The notes under the pieces: generated by a model
What the model saw: the letters and a program-made list of their open reading frames with translations, nothing else
Database searches by the model: none
What the model was told of the DNA's origin: nothing
Made by a program: the position numbers and the translations under genes
In this document: positions 17,495 through 26,442 of the stretch, in pieces
How the letters are laid out: every line of letters starts with the position of its first letter
Numbering within the stretch: the first letter of the stretch is position 1
Assembly (NCBI RefSeq): GCF_013285385.1
Contig: NZ_CP054212.1
Coordinates: forward strand, 806,001 to 870,000
Source of the DNA: Paramixta manurensis
Lineage (GTDB): Bacteria; Pseudomonadota; Gammaproteobacteria; Enterobacterales; Enterobacteriaceae
Length of the DNA: 64,000 nt
Reading direction: 5' to 3'

Positions 17495-19021
17495 TCAAAT
17501 ATTGAGAAACGAAGTATTCGGATCGTTCGGCACCTCATCAATACTGCTGGTTTCTGAATCAGACTCCAGATCAAGAAACGACCTTTGGTTAGCATTTTCG
17601 ACGGCGGCAGGGGGCTGGCCGGAAGTGGGCGCGGGCGTTGCAGGCGCCGGTGTGGCGGCAACCGCGGCACGCACTTTCGCATGCGCCTGATACGTTTGGT
17701 TAACCATTTTATAGGTCAATCCAAACGCGGCGGCACTGCCCGCATTGCCCAATAAACTCGACAACGCGGACGGGACATCGCCATGGGCGACCCGGCTGGC
17801 GATTTGCTGCGCCGCTAGCGTGATGCCATTAGCGAAATTATTCCAGCTTAGGCGCGCCACGGAGTGATCCAGTAGACGGCCATAATCTTTCAACGGCAAT
17901 GAGGCGGCGAATTTCTGCGTATCGCCCACTTGCTTAGTGTCATAGTGTTTGCCGAGGAAGGCATCGGTGACTTCAATCAAGGTATTACATGCCGCTCGCA
18001 GGCCGGAAACCACGGTGGCTAATTGATGCAACTCTTTGCCTGATAGCAGCTCTCCGGCGGCATTGCGCAGTTCCGGCCCGGAAACCGAGTAGCCCTTTGG
18101 CAACGCCAGTTGGATGAGTGCGTCTTGCATTAGCCCCATATTCAGCGTCATGACGGTATACCAGGCCCCGTTGATGGCCATATGCGGATCGTTAACCCCA
18201 AAGGTCGGTTTGCCTTGGGTGGAGCCGGTTAAACTGACGGAAGCCTGCAAGGATTCGCGTGAGGCGGCATAGAGCAGATTACGGATTTGCGAACTGATGA
18301 TGCGGGTAGTTAACCCGTGATTACCGCTGATAGCGCCCGCCAGCGATAGGCCGGTATTGATCAACTCAGCAGCAATTTGTTGGCCGGTTACCCGCTGTGA
18401 ATTGGCGCGCTGTGTGGCAACGAGGGCTTCCCACTCTTGTGGTTTATCGCGTTGGAGAATTTCCGCATGCTCCGGGCTAAGCCCAAAGTGTCCTCTGACG
18501 GCAACCTGATTATGTTGCGGATCGCGCTCGATGCGCGGCTCACGTACCGCGTAATGCGCGGCGATACTGGCGGCAGAAATGCACACCTGCAAAGTGACCG
18601 CCGCCGCCGGACTTTTCTGCGTCAAGTGCGGCAACATGAGGTTATAGGCTTCAATAAACGCCTCTTCACGCATTAACGTTGGGCCACCACAGGTGAGCAT
18701 CTGCTGCAATACGTGTCCGCTAAGTGCGCCCCAGGCGCGGTTCTGCAGCGGTGCGCCGACAAATTTCCCCAGTGAAAGTCCGGCACTTTTGGCACCGCTC
18801 AGCGTGGCGTTGCCAGCCCAGGCCACGCCTTTCATGGTGGTTGCCGCGCCGGAGCGAATGCCGCCGGGCAGTTGCGAAAACAGCGTGGCGGCATCGCTGG
18901 CAATCCGCGCCGCGCGTCCAGGCGGCGCCGGACGAGGCCCACTCTCCAGATCGCCATGCGGACCTTGATGGCGCACTGTCATGGGAATAAATTCAGGGCG
19001 ATTATTGATGGCATTGTTCAT
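17495..19021 (-). CDS. Putative type III secretion effector (unrecognised family)
   Basis: I do not recognise a characterised family. The 508-residue product follows a CesT-like chaperone gene by 3 bases; its SD (GAGGTAA) overlaps the chaperone stop codon, so the two are coupled. The N-terminus is Asn-rich and polar (MNNAINNRPEFIPM), followed by a Gly/Pro/Arg-rich, probably disordered stretch to ~35, as in many type III substrates. Residues ~40-430 are Ala/Gly/Ser-rich and mainly helical by eye, with amphipathic or weakly hydrophobic segments (NTGLSLAGAISGNHGLTT; LGNAGSAAAFGLTYKMV). The tail is Pro/Ala-rich (~440-470) and acidic (LESDSETSSIDEVPNDPN). There is no Sec signal, and no motif for kinase, protease or acetyltransferase was seen. 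Composition resembles the neighbours, not AT-rich. The effector role is inferred from the chaperone pairing and N-terminus; no secretion apparatus genes are in the window. Confidence 0.6.
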   Translation of the reverse strand: MNNAINNRPEFIPMTVRHQGPHGDLESGPRPAPPGRAARIASDAATLFSQLPGGIRSGAATTMKGVAWAGNATLSGAKSAGLSLGKFVGAPLQNRAWGALSGHVLQQMLTCGGPTLMREEAFIEAYNLMLPHLTQKSPAAAVTLQVCISAASIAAHYAVREPRIERDPQHNQVAVRGHFGLSPEHAEILQRDKPQEWEALVATQRANSQRVTGQQIAAELINTGLSLAGAISGNHGLTTRIISSQIRNLLYAASRESLQASVSLTGSTQGKPTFGVNDPHMAINGAWYTVMTLNMGLMQDALIQLALPKGYSVSGPELRNAAGELLSGKELHQLATVVSGLRAACNTLIEVTDAFLGKHYDTKQVGDTQKFAASLPLKDYGRLLDHSVARLSWNNFANGITLAAQQIASRVAHGDVPSALSSLLGNAGSAAAFGLTYKMVNQTYQAHAKVRAAVAATPAPATPAPTSGQPPAAVENANQRSFLDLESDSETSSIDEVPNDPNTSFLNI

Positions 19022-19024
19022 GGT

Positions 19025-19990
19025 TTACCTCGTGGTTGCGGCGGCGGAAGGGGAGAGATCGCAGGCGGTTGCCAGCGTCATAAAATCGGCCAGCCAACCG
19101 GCGATGTCATTGGCGTTAAGCGCCTGGCTATCCAGACGAGAGAGGAGGCTGACGCCAGAAGAGGAGAGGGAAAAGGCACACTGCGAGAGCGCCATCAATT
19201 CACTGTTCGCGCGGAGCAGTTCGGGATGCATTTTTTCTTCGCTGAAACGCGCAGAGACTGCTGTCGCGATCAATAAATGCCGCTCATCGCCATCACCCAG
19301 CAAGGTGATTTGCCGTTCGGGAAAATCAATCGCGCAGAGGCAGCCATCGTAAACGCTGAGCCTGGCAGCAGGCCCGAGTACCTCACAGACTTGGGTCATT
19401 AGCGGCACATGCCATGTCTTGAGCATTGCTTGCTCCATTAGCCGGTCGTCGGGCGATGATGGCTGGTGTTGCGCCGGTGACGCGGCAGGTTGCGCGGGTG
19501 GTTTTAGCTCAAGCAATAAATCGGTCAGGCTAGAGGCGAGGGTATTAAAGTCGTTCAAACAGGCGGCAAGTTGCCCGGCGTCTTCTGGCGAATCAAACGG
19601 TAAGGGTTTGGTGAGTATGGCGTTACCGCCGTTATCGATGCCGAAGCTGCTACCGTTCATCGCCATCGCAACATCATTGCTGCGTAACAAGGCGTGATGC
19701 CATACCGTCGGATGGAGTTCCCCCGGTGGCGGCAGGTAACCTAGCGCCAGCCAGAACGGGACGGGTTCGTGGCGCAAACAGACCATCACCACGGTTAGCG
19801 CATCCAGCGTGATACGCCCTTCGGCGGCGAACCGCGCGGCCTGTGTATGACTCACGCCATAATGCAGCGCCGCCTGAAGTAGCCACTCCTTCGCCTCGGG
19901 CGGTAACGGGTTATCCCATGTTGCGGCAGTGGATTGATGACGCTGATGCAATACTGAGTTAAGTGCCTGATTGCCAGGTTGCCGATACAT
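19025..19990 (-). CDS. Tandem CesT-like type III secretion chaperone
   Basis: Predicted cytoplasmic chaperone that would bind the N-terminus of the effector encoded next. From ATG 19990 (GAGG six bases upstream; a GTG two codons earlier is possible) it has 321 residues. Two CesT-like halves can be read. The N-half (~25-165) ends with WHHALLRSNDVAMAMNGSSF then ...LTKPLPFDSPEDAGQLAACL and NDFNTLASSLTDLL. The C-half (~185-315) has HPELLRANSELMALSQCAF, a SGVSLLSRLDSQAL segment, and LADFMTLATACDL. Both follow the class I pattern of LLRxN, a short beta pair, then a Leu-rich helix containing F-x-x-L-A. A Pro/Ala-rich linker (~165-185) joins them. Class I chaperones are usually ~130-170 residues and dimeric, so this may be a fused pseudo-dimer. 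Inferred from pattern and context. Confidence 0.6.
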   Translation of the reverse strand: MYRQPGNQALNSVLHQRHQSTAATWDNPLPPEAKEWLLQAALHYGVSHTQAARFAAEGRITLDALTVVMVCLRHEPVPFWLALGYLPPPGELHPTVWHHALLRSNDVAMAMNGSSFGIDNGGNAILTKPLPFDSPEDAGQLAACLNDFNTLASSLTDLLLELKPPAQPAASPAQHQPSSPDDRLMEQAMLKTWHVPLMTQVCEVLGPAARLSVYDGCLCAIDFPERQITLLGDGDERHLLIATAVSARFSEEKMHPELLRANSELMALSQCAFSLSSSGVSLLSRLDSQALNANDIAGWLADFMTLATACDLSPSAAATTR

Positions 19991-20102
19991 AACCACCTCA
20001 TTCCTTACGGTTTTATGACGTAACGCTGTTTCTGTATTGATTCAGCGGAGATGGTTCGGCGCACGGCGAAGTTATACGATTTCCGTATGGGATGCGAGGT
20101 GA

Positions 20103-20225
20103 GTGAAAATTAAAAACGTGATAAAACAGCAGGATGAAGAGCGAAACATCAAACCGGCTTATGACGGTGAGCGCGAACGCAAACCGCCATCAGACATCAA
20201 GTTCGATAGTTTACCCTCGGGCTAG
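20103..20225 (+). CDS. Possible 40-residue charged small protein
   Basis: A GTG-started frame of 40 codons lies in the gap between the chaperone gene and yaaA, ending in TAG that overlaps the yaaA stop on the other strand. The product is hydrophilic (many Lys/Glu/Asp/Arg, e.g. KQQDEERN and YDGERERKPPSDIK). AGG lies only 3 bases before the GTG, which is too close for an ideal site; another in-frame GTG is at 20118. No family recognised; could be chance. Confidence 0.22.
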   Translation: MKIKNVIKQQDEERNIKPAYDGERERKPPSDIKFDSLPSG

Positions 20226-20998
20226 CGTGCTTCCGGGCGTTTAAACACTAATTCATTGTCGGTACTTTCCGCCGCGGAATAGACGTAACCTTCCAGATCA
20301 AACTGTTGGAGCTGCGCGGTTTTTTTCAGGCGATTTTGAATGATATAGCGGCTCATTAGCCCGCGCGCTTTTTTGGCATAAAAGCTAATGACCTTAAATT
20401 TACCGTTTTTCTCATCCAGAAAAACCGGCTTGATCAGACGTGCGTTGAGCTTCTTCGGCTTCACCGCTTTGAAATACTCATCGGAAGCCAGGTTAACTAA
20501 AACCTCATCGCCCTGTTCAGCCAACGCGTGATTCAGCATCTCGGTCAGCGTGTCGCCCCAGAAACTATACAGATCGTGACCGGCTGGGTTGGCCAGTTTT
20601 ATCCCCATCTCCAGGCGGTAAGGCTGCATTAAATCGAGCGGGCGCAGTAGGCCATATAGGCCGGAAAGCATACGTAAGTGCTGTTGAGCGAACGCAAAAT
20701 CTTGCTGGCTAAAGTCTTGCGCTGCCAGCCCGGTGTAGACATCGCCTTTAAACGCCAGGATCGCTTGACGCGCGTTTTCCGGCGAGAAGGGCGGTTGCCA
20801 GTCATTAAACCGCTCAGCATTCAGGTGCGCTAACTTATCGCTGATGCCCATCAACGAACTGATTTCTGCCGGCGTGAGTTTGCGCGCAATTTCAATCAAC
20901 TGTTGTGATTTTTCTAACAGTGCCGGTTGCGTAAATTGCTGTGTCGGCAGCGGGCTTTCATAGTCCAGCGTCTTGGCCGGAGAAATGATCATTAACAT
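20222..20998 (-). CDS. yaaA: Peroxide stress resistance protein YaaA
   Basis: DUF328/UPF0246 protein. In E. coli it is induced by OxyR and limits intracellular free iron and DNA damage during H2O2 stress. The length of 258 residues matches E. coli. Hallmarks are the start MLMIISPAKTLDYESP, then LYGLLRPLDLMQPYRLEMG near residue 120 and ISFYAKKARGLMSRY near 205. It keeps its place between thr and talB, though here separated from thrC by the chaperone/effector pair. Confidence 0.95.
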   Translation of the reverse strand: MLMIISPAKTLDYESPLPTQQFTQPALLEKSQQLIEIARKLTPAEISSLMGISDKLAHLNAERFNDWQPPFSPENARQAILAFKGDVYTGLAAQDFSQQDFAFAQQHLRMLSGLYGLLRPLDLMQPYRLEMGIKLANPAGHDLYSFWGDTLTEMLNHALAEQGDEVLVNLASDEYFKAVKPKKLNARLIKPVFLDEKNGKFKVISFYAKKARGLMSRYIIQNRLKKTAQLQQFDLEGYVYSAAESTDNELVFKRPEAR

Positions 20999-21211
20999 GG
21001 TGGTTCCTTACGTTAACTACGCAGGTTATCGTCTGTTTTCCTGGTTTTGCGCGCCAAGTTTAGCAAAAAAGCCTGAAGGACAGGCAAATCATTGCCATCA
21101 GTAACAGCGATGGGTTTCGCGGCACGCACTTGTTGCACGCCGGGTTGCGCGTGATATTATCGCAACAGGCATTTTACAACCTGACAGTCACATTTAAGAG
21201 AATCTACAACC

Positions 21212-22165
21212 ATGACGGACAAACTTAGTTCCCTGCGTCAGCTAACCACCGTTGTAGCCGATACAGGCGATATCGCAGCGATGAAGCTGTACCAACCCCA
21301 GGATGCTACTACTAACCCTTCCCTGATCCTGAACGCCGCACAAATTCCTGAATATCGTAAACTGATTGATGAAGCGATCGCGTGGGCGCGCCAGCAGAGC
21401 AGTGATAAAACAGCCCAGGTCGCGTTTGCGTCCGATAAACTGGCGGTTAACATTGGCCTGGAAATTCTGAAACTGGTGCCGGGTCGTATTTCAACCGAAG
21501 TTGATGCGCGCCTTTCTTACGACACCGAAGGCAGCATCGCCAAAGCGCGTAGCCTGATCAAGCTGTATAACGATGCCGGGATCAGCAATGATCGCATCCT
21601 GATCAAACTGGCTTCAACCTGGCAGGGCATTCGTGCCGCCGAACAGTTGGAAAAAGAGGGTATCAACTGTAACCTGACGCTGCTGTTCTCCTTTGCTCAG
21701 GCTCGCGCTTGCGCGGAAGCCGGTGTGTTCCTGATCTCTCCGTTTGTGGGCCGTATTCTTGACTGGTACAAAGCCAATACGGATAAAAAAGAGTACGCGC
21801 CGCATGAAGATCCGGGCGTGGTTTCGGTCAGTGAAATCTATGAATATTACAAGCAGCATGGCTATGAAACCGTGGTGATGGGCGCCAGCTTCCGTAATGT
21901 CGGTGAAATTCTGGAACTGGCGGGCTGCGATCGCTTGACCATTTCACCTTCGTTGCTGAAAGAGCTGGCGGAGAGCGAAGGCACCGTTGAACGTAAACTG
22001 ACCTTCCAGGGTGAAGTGAAAGCCCGCCCGGCGAAAATGACCGAGTCTGAGTTCCTGTGGCAGCATAATCAGGACCCGATGGCGGTAGACAAACTGGCTC
22101 AAGGCATCCGCAACTTCGCGGTTGACCAGGGCAAACTTGAGAAGATGATTGCCGACCTGCTGTAA
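21212..22165 (+). CDS. talB: Transaldolase B
   Basis: Pentose phosphate pathway enzyme moving a dihydroxyacetone unit from sedoheptulose-7-P to glyceraldehyde-3-P. Its 317 residues equal E. coli TalB. The start is MTDKLSSLRQLTTVVADTGD, the Asp near residue 17 and the Schiff-base lysine in RILIKLASTWQGIRAAE (about Lys132) are present, as is VSEIYEYYKQHGYETVVMGA. A hairpin terminator follows; mog is next as in E. coli. Confidence 0.97.
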   Translation: MTDKLSSLRQLTTVVADTGDIAAMKLYQPQDATTNPSLILNAAQIPEYRKLIDEAIAWARQQSSDKTAQVAFASDKLAVNIGLEILKLVPGRISTEVDARLSYDTEGSIAKARSLIKLYNDAGISNDRILIKLASTWQGIRAAEQLEKEGINCNLTLLFSFAQARACAEAGVFLISPFVGRILDWYKANTDKKEYAPHEDPGVVSVSEIYEYYKQHGYETVVMGASFRNVGEILELAGCDRLTISPSLLKELAESEGTVERKLTFQGEVKARPAKMTESEFLWQHNQDPMAVDKLAQGIRNFAVDQGKLEKMIADLL

Positions 22166-22173
22166 TCCTTCCG

Positions 22174-22196
22174 ACGTGGCCGGTCTGCGGCCACGT
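22174..22196 (+). terminator. talB terminator
   Basis: ACGTGGCCG / CGGCCACGT form a 9-bp stem with a 5-base loop, followed by TTTTCCTGTTTT, 8 bases after the talB stop. Confidence 0.85.
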
Positions 22197-22304
22197 TTTC
22201 CTGTTTTATGCATCTCCCGCTTACGTGTATTATCCTTGCCATTGACCCTCTGTAAAACGCGCTGCTTCTGTTCGGTAGGCCGTTAACACTCAGTGAATAA
22301 CAGC

Positions 22305-22892
22305 ATGAATATATTACGTATAGGATTAGTTTCCGTTTCTGACCGCGCCGCGAATGGGATTTATCAGGATGAAGGTATTCCTGCCTTACAGGCGTGGTTA
22401 GAACAGGCGTTGACCACGCCGTTTGAGATTGAAACGCGTCTGGTTCCCGATGAGCAGCCGATGATTGAACAAGCCTTGTGTGAGTTGGTTGACGAGCGTT
22501 TCTGTCAGTTAGTGCTGACCACTGGCGGAACCGGGCCAGCACGGCGAGATGTTACGCCCGATGCCACCTTAGCGGTGGCCGATCGTGAAATGCCGGGTTT
22601 TGGCGAGCAGATGCGGCAAATCAGCCTCAATTTTGTGCCAACCGCCATTCTTTCACGCCAGGTCGGCGTTATCCGCAAGCAGTCGCTAATTCTCAATTTG
22701 CCCGGCCAACCTAAATCAATCAAAGAAACGCTGGAAGGTTTGAAAGATGCCGAAGGCGCAACGCGAGTTGCGGGGATTTTCGCCAGCGTGCCTTATTGCA
22801 TCCAATTGTTGGAGGGGCCCTATATCGAGACTGATGACCAGGTTGTCGCCGCGTTCCGTCCGAAAAGTGCCCGTCGCCCGCCACAAGCGTAA
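22305..22892 (+). CDS. mog: Molybdopterin adenylyltransferase
   Basis: Adenylylates molybdopterin before molybdate insertion in molybdenum cofactor synthesis. Starting at ATG 22305 (MNILRIGLVSVSDRA) gives 195 residues as in E. coli; a GTG four codons upstream is in frame but not needed. The MoaB/Mog fold motif VLTTGGTGPARRDVTPDAT is at ~70-90, and LPGQPKSIKETLEGLKDAEG near 140. Placed between talB and an MHS transporter. Confidence 0.95.
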   Translation: MNILRIGLVSVSDRAANGIYQDEGIPALQAWLEQALTTPFEIETRLVPDEQPMIEQALCELVDERFCQLVLTTGGTGPARRDVTPDATLAVADREMPGFGEQMRQISLNFVPTAILSRQVGVIRKQSLILNLPGQPKSIKETLEGLKDAEGATRVAGIFASVPYCIQLLEGPYIETDDQVVAAFRPKSARRPPQA

Positions 22893-22943
22893 TGCGTCAG
22901 CCGCCAGCTATGCCTGAAGGCTTCTCTGCGCAAAGGAATAATA

Positions 22944-24245
22944 ATGCCATCATCACTGCATCACCGGTTGTCTCGTCAGGATTATAAAACGCTGTCGTTG
23001 GCCGCCCTGGGTGGCGCACTCGAGTTTTACGATTTTATTATTTATGTTTTTTTCGCGGCGGTGATTGGCGAACGCTTTTTCCCGGCCGATGTTCCCGATT
23101 GGTTACGCCAGGTCCAAACATTTGGGATTTTCGCCGCCGGTTATCTGGCGCGTCCGCTGGGTGGCATGATAATGGCGCACTTTGGCGACCGCGTGGGGCG
23201 CAAGAAGATGTTTAGCCTCAGCATTTTGTTAATGGCGTTACCGACGCTGGCGATAGGATTATTACCAACCTGGCAAACGTTGGGCGTTGCCGCCCCGTTG
23301 TTGCTCCTGGTAATGCGCGTCTTGCAGGGCGCCGCGATTGGCGGCGAAGTGCCGGGAGCGTGGGTGTTTGTCGCGGAACATGTGCCGGAAAAACGGATTG
23401 GCTTCGCTTGCGGTACGCTAACCGCGGGTCTAACGGCTGGTATTTTACTGGGCTCGCTGGTTGCCACGGTGATCAATTCCACTCTGAGCGCCAGCGTGAT
23501 TAGTGACATTGGCTGGCGTATTCCTTTTTTTCTCGGCGGTATCTTTGGTTTAGTGGCGATGTATTTACGCCGCTGGTTGCAGGAAACCCCGGTCTTCCAA
23601 CAGTTGAAGGCACGCGAGGCGCTGTCGAAAACGCTGCCGCTGAAGGCGGTGTTACTCAGCCATAAGCGCGGAGTGGCGCTTTCAATGTTGCTCACGTGGC
23701 TGCTTTCCGCCTGCATTGTGGTGGTGATCCTGATGGCGCCGGCTTTACTACAAAAACAGCAGGGAATTCCGGCGGCGTTAACGCTACAGGCAAATAGTTT
23801 GGCGACGGTTATGTTGCTGGCAGGCTGTATTTTATCCGGCCTGATTGTTGATCGTTGGGGCGCGGCATTAACGTTAGGCATTGGAAGTATTTTACTGGCG
23901 ATAGGCAGCACACTCTTTTTTTACTGCGCGGCGTGGGGCAGCGGATATTTATTCGCTACCTATGCCATCGCCGGGTTAAGCGTTGGCGTGGTCGGGGTGG
24001 TGCCATTTGTGATGGTTCGGGCTTTTCCGGCGGCGGTACGTTTCAGCGGCATCTCTTTTTCATACAACCTTTCTTATGCCATCTTTGGCGGATTAACGCC
24101 GATTGTCGTGACCTTATTAATCAAAACCACGCCGATGGCGCCAGCCTGGTATGTGCTGGCGCTGGCCATGATGGGCGCGCTACTCGGGCTATGGCTGGCG
24201 GGCAATAAACGCCATCTTCCGTTATTGCGTGCATTGGATCATTAG
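22944..24245 (+). CDS. MHS-family (ProP/KgtP-like) MFS transporter
   Basis: Inner-membrane proton symporter of the metabolite:H+ symporter branch of the major facilitator superfamily, with about 12 hydrophobic segments over 433 residues. Family signs are the early ALGGALEFYDFIIYVFFAAV, the loop 2-3 motif HFGDRVGRKKMF, and VLQGAAIGGEVPGAWVFVAE. Members carry organic acids, proline/betaine or related compounds; the substrate cannot be told here. It replaces the satP/yaaI/yaaW genes that follow mog in E. coli. The 3' end lies just before the dnaK heat-shock promoter, so it is probably a separate unit. Confidence 0.87.
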   Translation: MPSSLHHRLSRQDYKTLSLAALGGALEFYDFIIYVFFAAVIGERFFPADVPDWLRQVQTFGIFAAGYLARPLGGMIMAHFGDRVGRKKMFSLSILLMALPTLAIGLLPTWQTLGVAAPLLLLVMRVLQGAAIGGEVPGAWVFVAEHVPEKRIGFACGTLTAGLTAGILLGSLVATVINSTLSASVISDIGWRIPFFLGGIFGLVAMYLRRWLQETPVFQQLKAREALSKTLPLKAVLLSHKRGVALSMLLTWLLSACIVVVILMAPALLQKQQGIPAALTLQANSLATVMLLAGCILSGLIVDRWGAALTLGIGSILLAIGSTLFFYCAAWGSGYLFATYAIAGLSVGVVGVVPFVMVRAFPAAVRFSGISFSYNLSYAIFGGLTPIVVTLLIKTTPMAPAWYVLALAMMGALLGLWLAGNKRHLPLLRALDH

Positions 24246-24274
24246 CGTGTGGAAAATTTTTTTCATTTTTAACC

Positions 24275-24302
24275 CTTGATGCGCTGTAAAGCGGCCCCAT
24301 TT
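24275..24302 (+). promoter_or_regulatory. Sigma32 heat-shock promoter of dnaKJ
   Basis: CTTGAT (24275-24280) and CCCCATTT (24295-24302) are separated by 14 bases, matching the sigma32 pattern CTTGAA-N13-15-CCCCATNT and very like E. coli dnaK P1. It lies about 120 bases before the dnaK ATG. Confidence 0.88.
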
Positions 24303-24422
24303 AGTTCTCATCCAGCGTTGTGGAACGTAAAAAAAGCGTTGGCGGATGCTTGAATCCGGGTAATTCGCCCGCATAACAGGTTCACAGCCGATTGACAAAG
24401 AATTTAAGTGGGAGACGTTTAG

Positions 24423-26336
24423 ATGGGTAAGATTATTGGTATTGACCTGGGTACAACCAACTCTTGTGTTGCGATTATGGATGGCGGAAAAGCACGCGTG
24501 CTGGAGAATGCCGAGGGCGATCGTACCACGCCTTCAATTATTGCATACACCCAGGATGGTGAGACGCTGGTCGGCCAACCGGCTAAACGTCAGGCCGTTA
24601 CCAACCCGCAGAACACACTGTTCGCCATTAAGCGCCTGATTGGTCGTCGCTTCCAGGACGAAGAAGTACAGCGTGATATTAAAATCATGCCGTACAAAAT
24701 TACCGGTGCCGACAATGGCGATGCCTGGCTGGATGTGAAAGGCCAAAAAATGGCACCGCCGCAGATTTCAGCCGAAGTGCTGAAGAAAATGAAGAAAACG
24801 GCGGAAGATTTCCTTGGTGAGCCGGTAACCGAAGCGGTTATTACCGTACCGGCTTACTTTAATGATGCACAACGTCAGGCAACCAAAGATGCGGGTCGTA
24901 TCGCAGGTTTGGACGTAAAACGTATCATTAACGAACCGACCGCTGCCGCGCTGGCTTATGGCCTGGATAAAGGCCAGGGCAACCGTACCATTGCGGTTTA
25001 TGACCTCGGCGGCGGTACTTTTGATATTTCAATTATCGAAATCGACGAAGTAGAAGGCGAAAAAACCTTCGAAGTCCTGGCAACCAACGGTGATACTCAC
25101 CTCGGTGGTGAAGACTTCGATAGCCGTTTGATTAATTACCTGGTAGCGGAGTTTAAGAAAGATCAGGGTATCGATCTGCATAACGATCCGCTGGCGATGC
25201 AGCGTCTGAAAGAAGCGGCAGAAAAAGCGAAAATCGAACTTTCTTCTGCTCAGCAGACCGACGTTAACCTGCCATATATCACCGCAGATGCGACTGGCCC
25301 GAAACACCTGAACATCAAGGTGACCCGTGCCAAACTGGAATCGCTGGTGGAAGATCTGGTAACGCGTTCTATTGAGCCGCTGAAAGTGGCGTTGCAGGAT
25401 GCCGGTCTGTCGGTTTCCGATATCAATGACGTGATTCTGGTGGGTGGTCAAACTCGTATGCCAATGGTGCAGTCCAAAGTGGCTGAGTTCTTTGGTAAAG
25501 AGCCGCGTAAAGACGTCAACCCGGATGAAGCGGTTGCCGTCGGCGCAGCCGTACAGGGTGGCGTACTGGCAGGCGATGTGAAAGATGTGCTGTTGCTGGA
25601 CGTAACGCCGCTGTCGCTGGGTATCGAAACCATGGGTGGCGTGATGACGTCGCTGATTACCAAAAACACTACTATCCCGACTAAGCACAGCCAGGTGTTC
25701 TCTACGGCGGAAGATAATCAATCTGCGGTAACCATCCATGTGCTTCAGGGTGAGCGTAAACGCGCGGCGGATAACAAATCGCTGGGGCAGTTTAATCTCG
25801 ACGGTATTCAGGCCGCACCGCGCGGTATGCCGCAGATTGAAGTGACCTTTGACATTGATGCCGACGGTATTCTGCATGTTTCCGCGAAAGATAAAAACAG
25901 CGGTAAAGAGCAGAAAATCACCATCAAGGCTTCTTCTGGCTTGAACGATGAAGAAATCGAAAAAATGGTGCGTGATGCAGAAGCCAATGCTGAGTCAGAC
26001 CGTAAGTTTGAAGAGCTGGTCCAGACCCGTAACCAAGGCGATCAGATCGCCCACAGTACGCGTAAACAACTGGAAGAAGCCGGTGACAAACTCTCTGCGG
26101 AAGATAAAGCACCGATCGAGTCTGCGCTGAGCGAACTGGAAACCGCGCTGAAAGGCGAAGATAAAGCAGAGATCGACGCCAAGATGCAGGCGCTGATGCA
26201 GGCGTCCGAAAAACTGATGCAATTTGCTCAACAGCAGGCTCAGGCGGGCGCAGCAGATGCCGGTGACGCGACGGCGAAAGCGGAAGACGACGTGGTTGAC
26301 GCTGAGTTCGAAGAAGTTAAAGACAACAAAAAATAA
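24423..26336 (+). CDS. dnaK: Chaperone protein DnaK (Hsp70)
   Basis: ATP-driven chaperone that binds exposed hydrophobic segments and feeds back on sigma32. The 637 residues match E. coli (638). The nucleotide-binding domain (1-385) includes GIDLGTTNSCVAIMDGG, the phosphate loop IAVYDLGGGTFDISI and VILVGGQTRMPMVQ; the linker is DVLLLDVTPLSLGIET. The substrate-binding domain follows (beta part ~395-505, helical lid after), ending in acidic EFEEVKDNKK, the conserved EEVKD tail. Transcribed with dnaJ from a sigma32 promoter. Confidence 0.98.
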   Translation: MGKIIGIDLGTTNSCVAIMDGGKARVLENAEGDRTTPSIIAYTQDGETLVGQPAKRQAVTNPQNTLFAIKRLIGRRFQDEEVQRDIKIMPYKITGADNGDAWLDVKGQKMAPPQISAEVLKKMKKTAEDFLGEPVTEAVITVPAYFNDAQRQATKDAGRIAGLDVKRIINEPTAAALAYGLDKGQGNRTIAVYDLGGGTFDISIIEIDEVEGEKTFEVLATNGDTHLGGEDFDSRLINYLVAEFKKDQGIDLHNDPLAMQRLKEAAEKAKIELSSAQQTDVNLPYITADATGPKHLNIKVTRAKLESLVEDLVTRSIEPLKVALQDAGLSVSDINDVILVGGQTRMPMVQSKVAEFFGKEPRKDVNPDEAVAVGAAVQGGVLAGDVKDVLLLDVTPLSLGIETMGGVMTSLITKNTTIPTKHSQVFSTAEDNQSAVTIHVLQGERKRAADNKSLGQFNLDGIQAAPRGMPQIEVTFDIDADGILHVSAKDKNSGKEQKITIKASSGLNDEEIEKMVRDAEANAESDRKFEELVQTRNQGDQIAHSTRKQLEEAGDKLSAEDKAPIESALSELETALKGEDKAEIDAKMQALMQASEKLMQFAQQQAQAGAADAGDATAKAEDDVVDAEFEEVKDNKK

Positions 26337-26383
26337 TTGCCCTGATCGGGCGCGGCGGTTGCCCTGACAACCGCTGGTAACCA

Positions 26384-26415
26384 GCACGGGCGTCGGAGTT
26401 TCTCCACGCCCGTGC
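26384..26415 (+). repeat. dnaK-dnaJ intercistronic inverted repeat
   Basis: A perfect 10-bp stem (GCACGGGCGT / ACGCCCGTGC, 12-base loop) lies between dnaK and dnaJ, 28 bases before dnaJ. A second perfect stem, GCGGTTG / CAACCGC, sits just upstream at about 26354-26373. Neither has a T-run, so they may slow decay or tune the DnaK:DnaJ ratio instead of terminating. Confidence 0.6.
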
Positions 26416-26442
26416 ACGCATGTTAAGGGCAGGACAACCATA

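Noticed and set aside
19991..20230. HrpL box upstream of the chaperone/effector pair
   Set aside because: Leftward there is a CGAACC (one mismatch to GGAACC), but no CCACNNA lies 15-16 bases further on, so a Hrp promoter is not supported.
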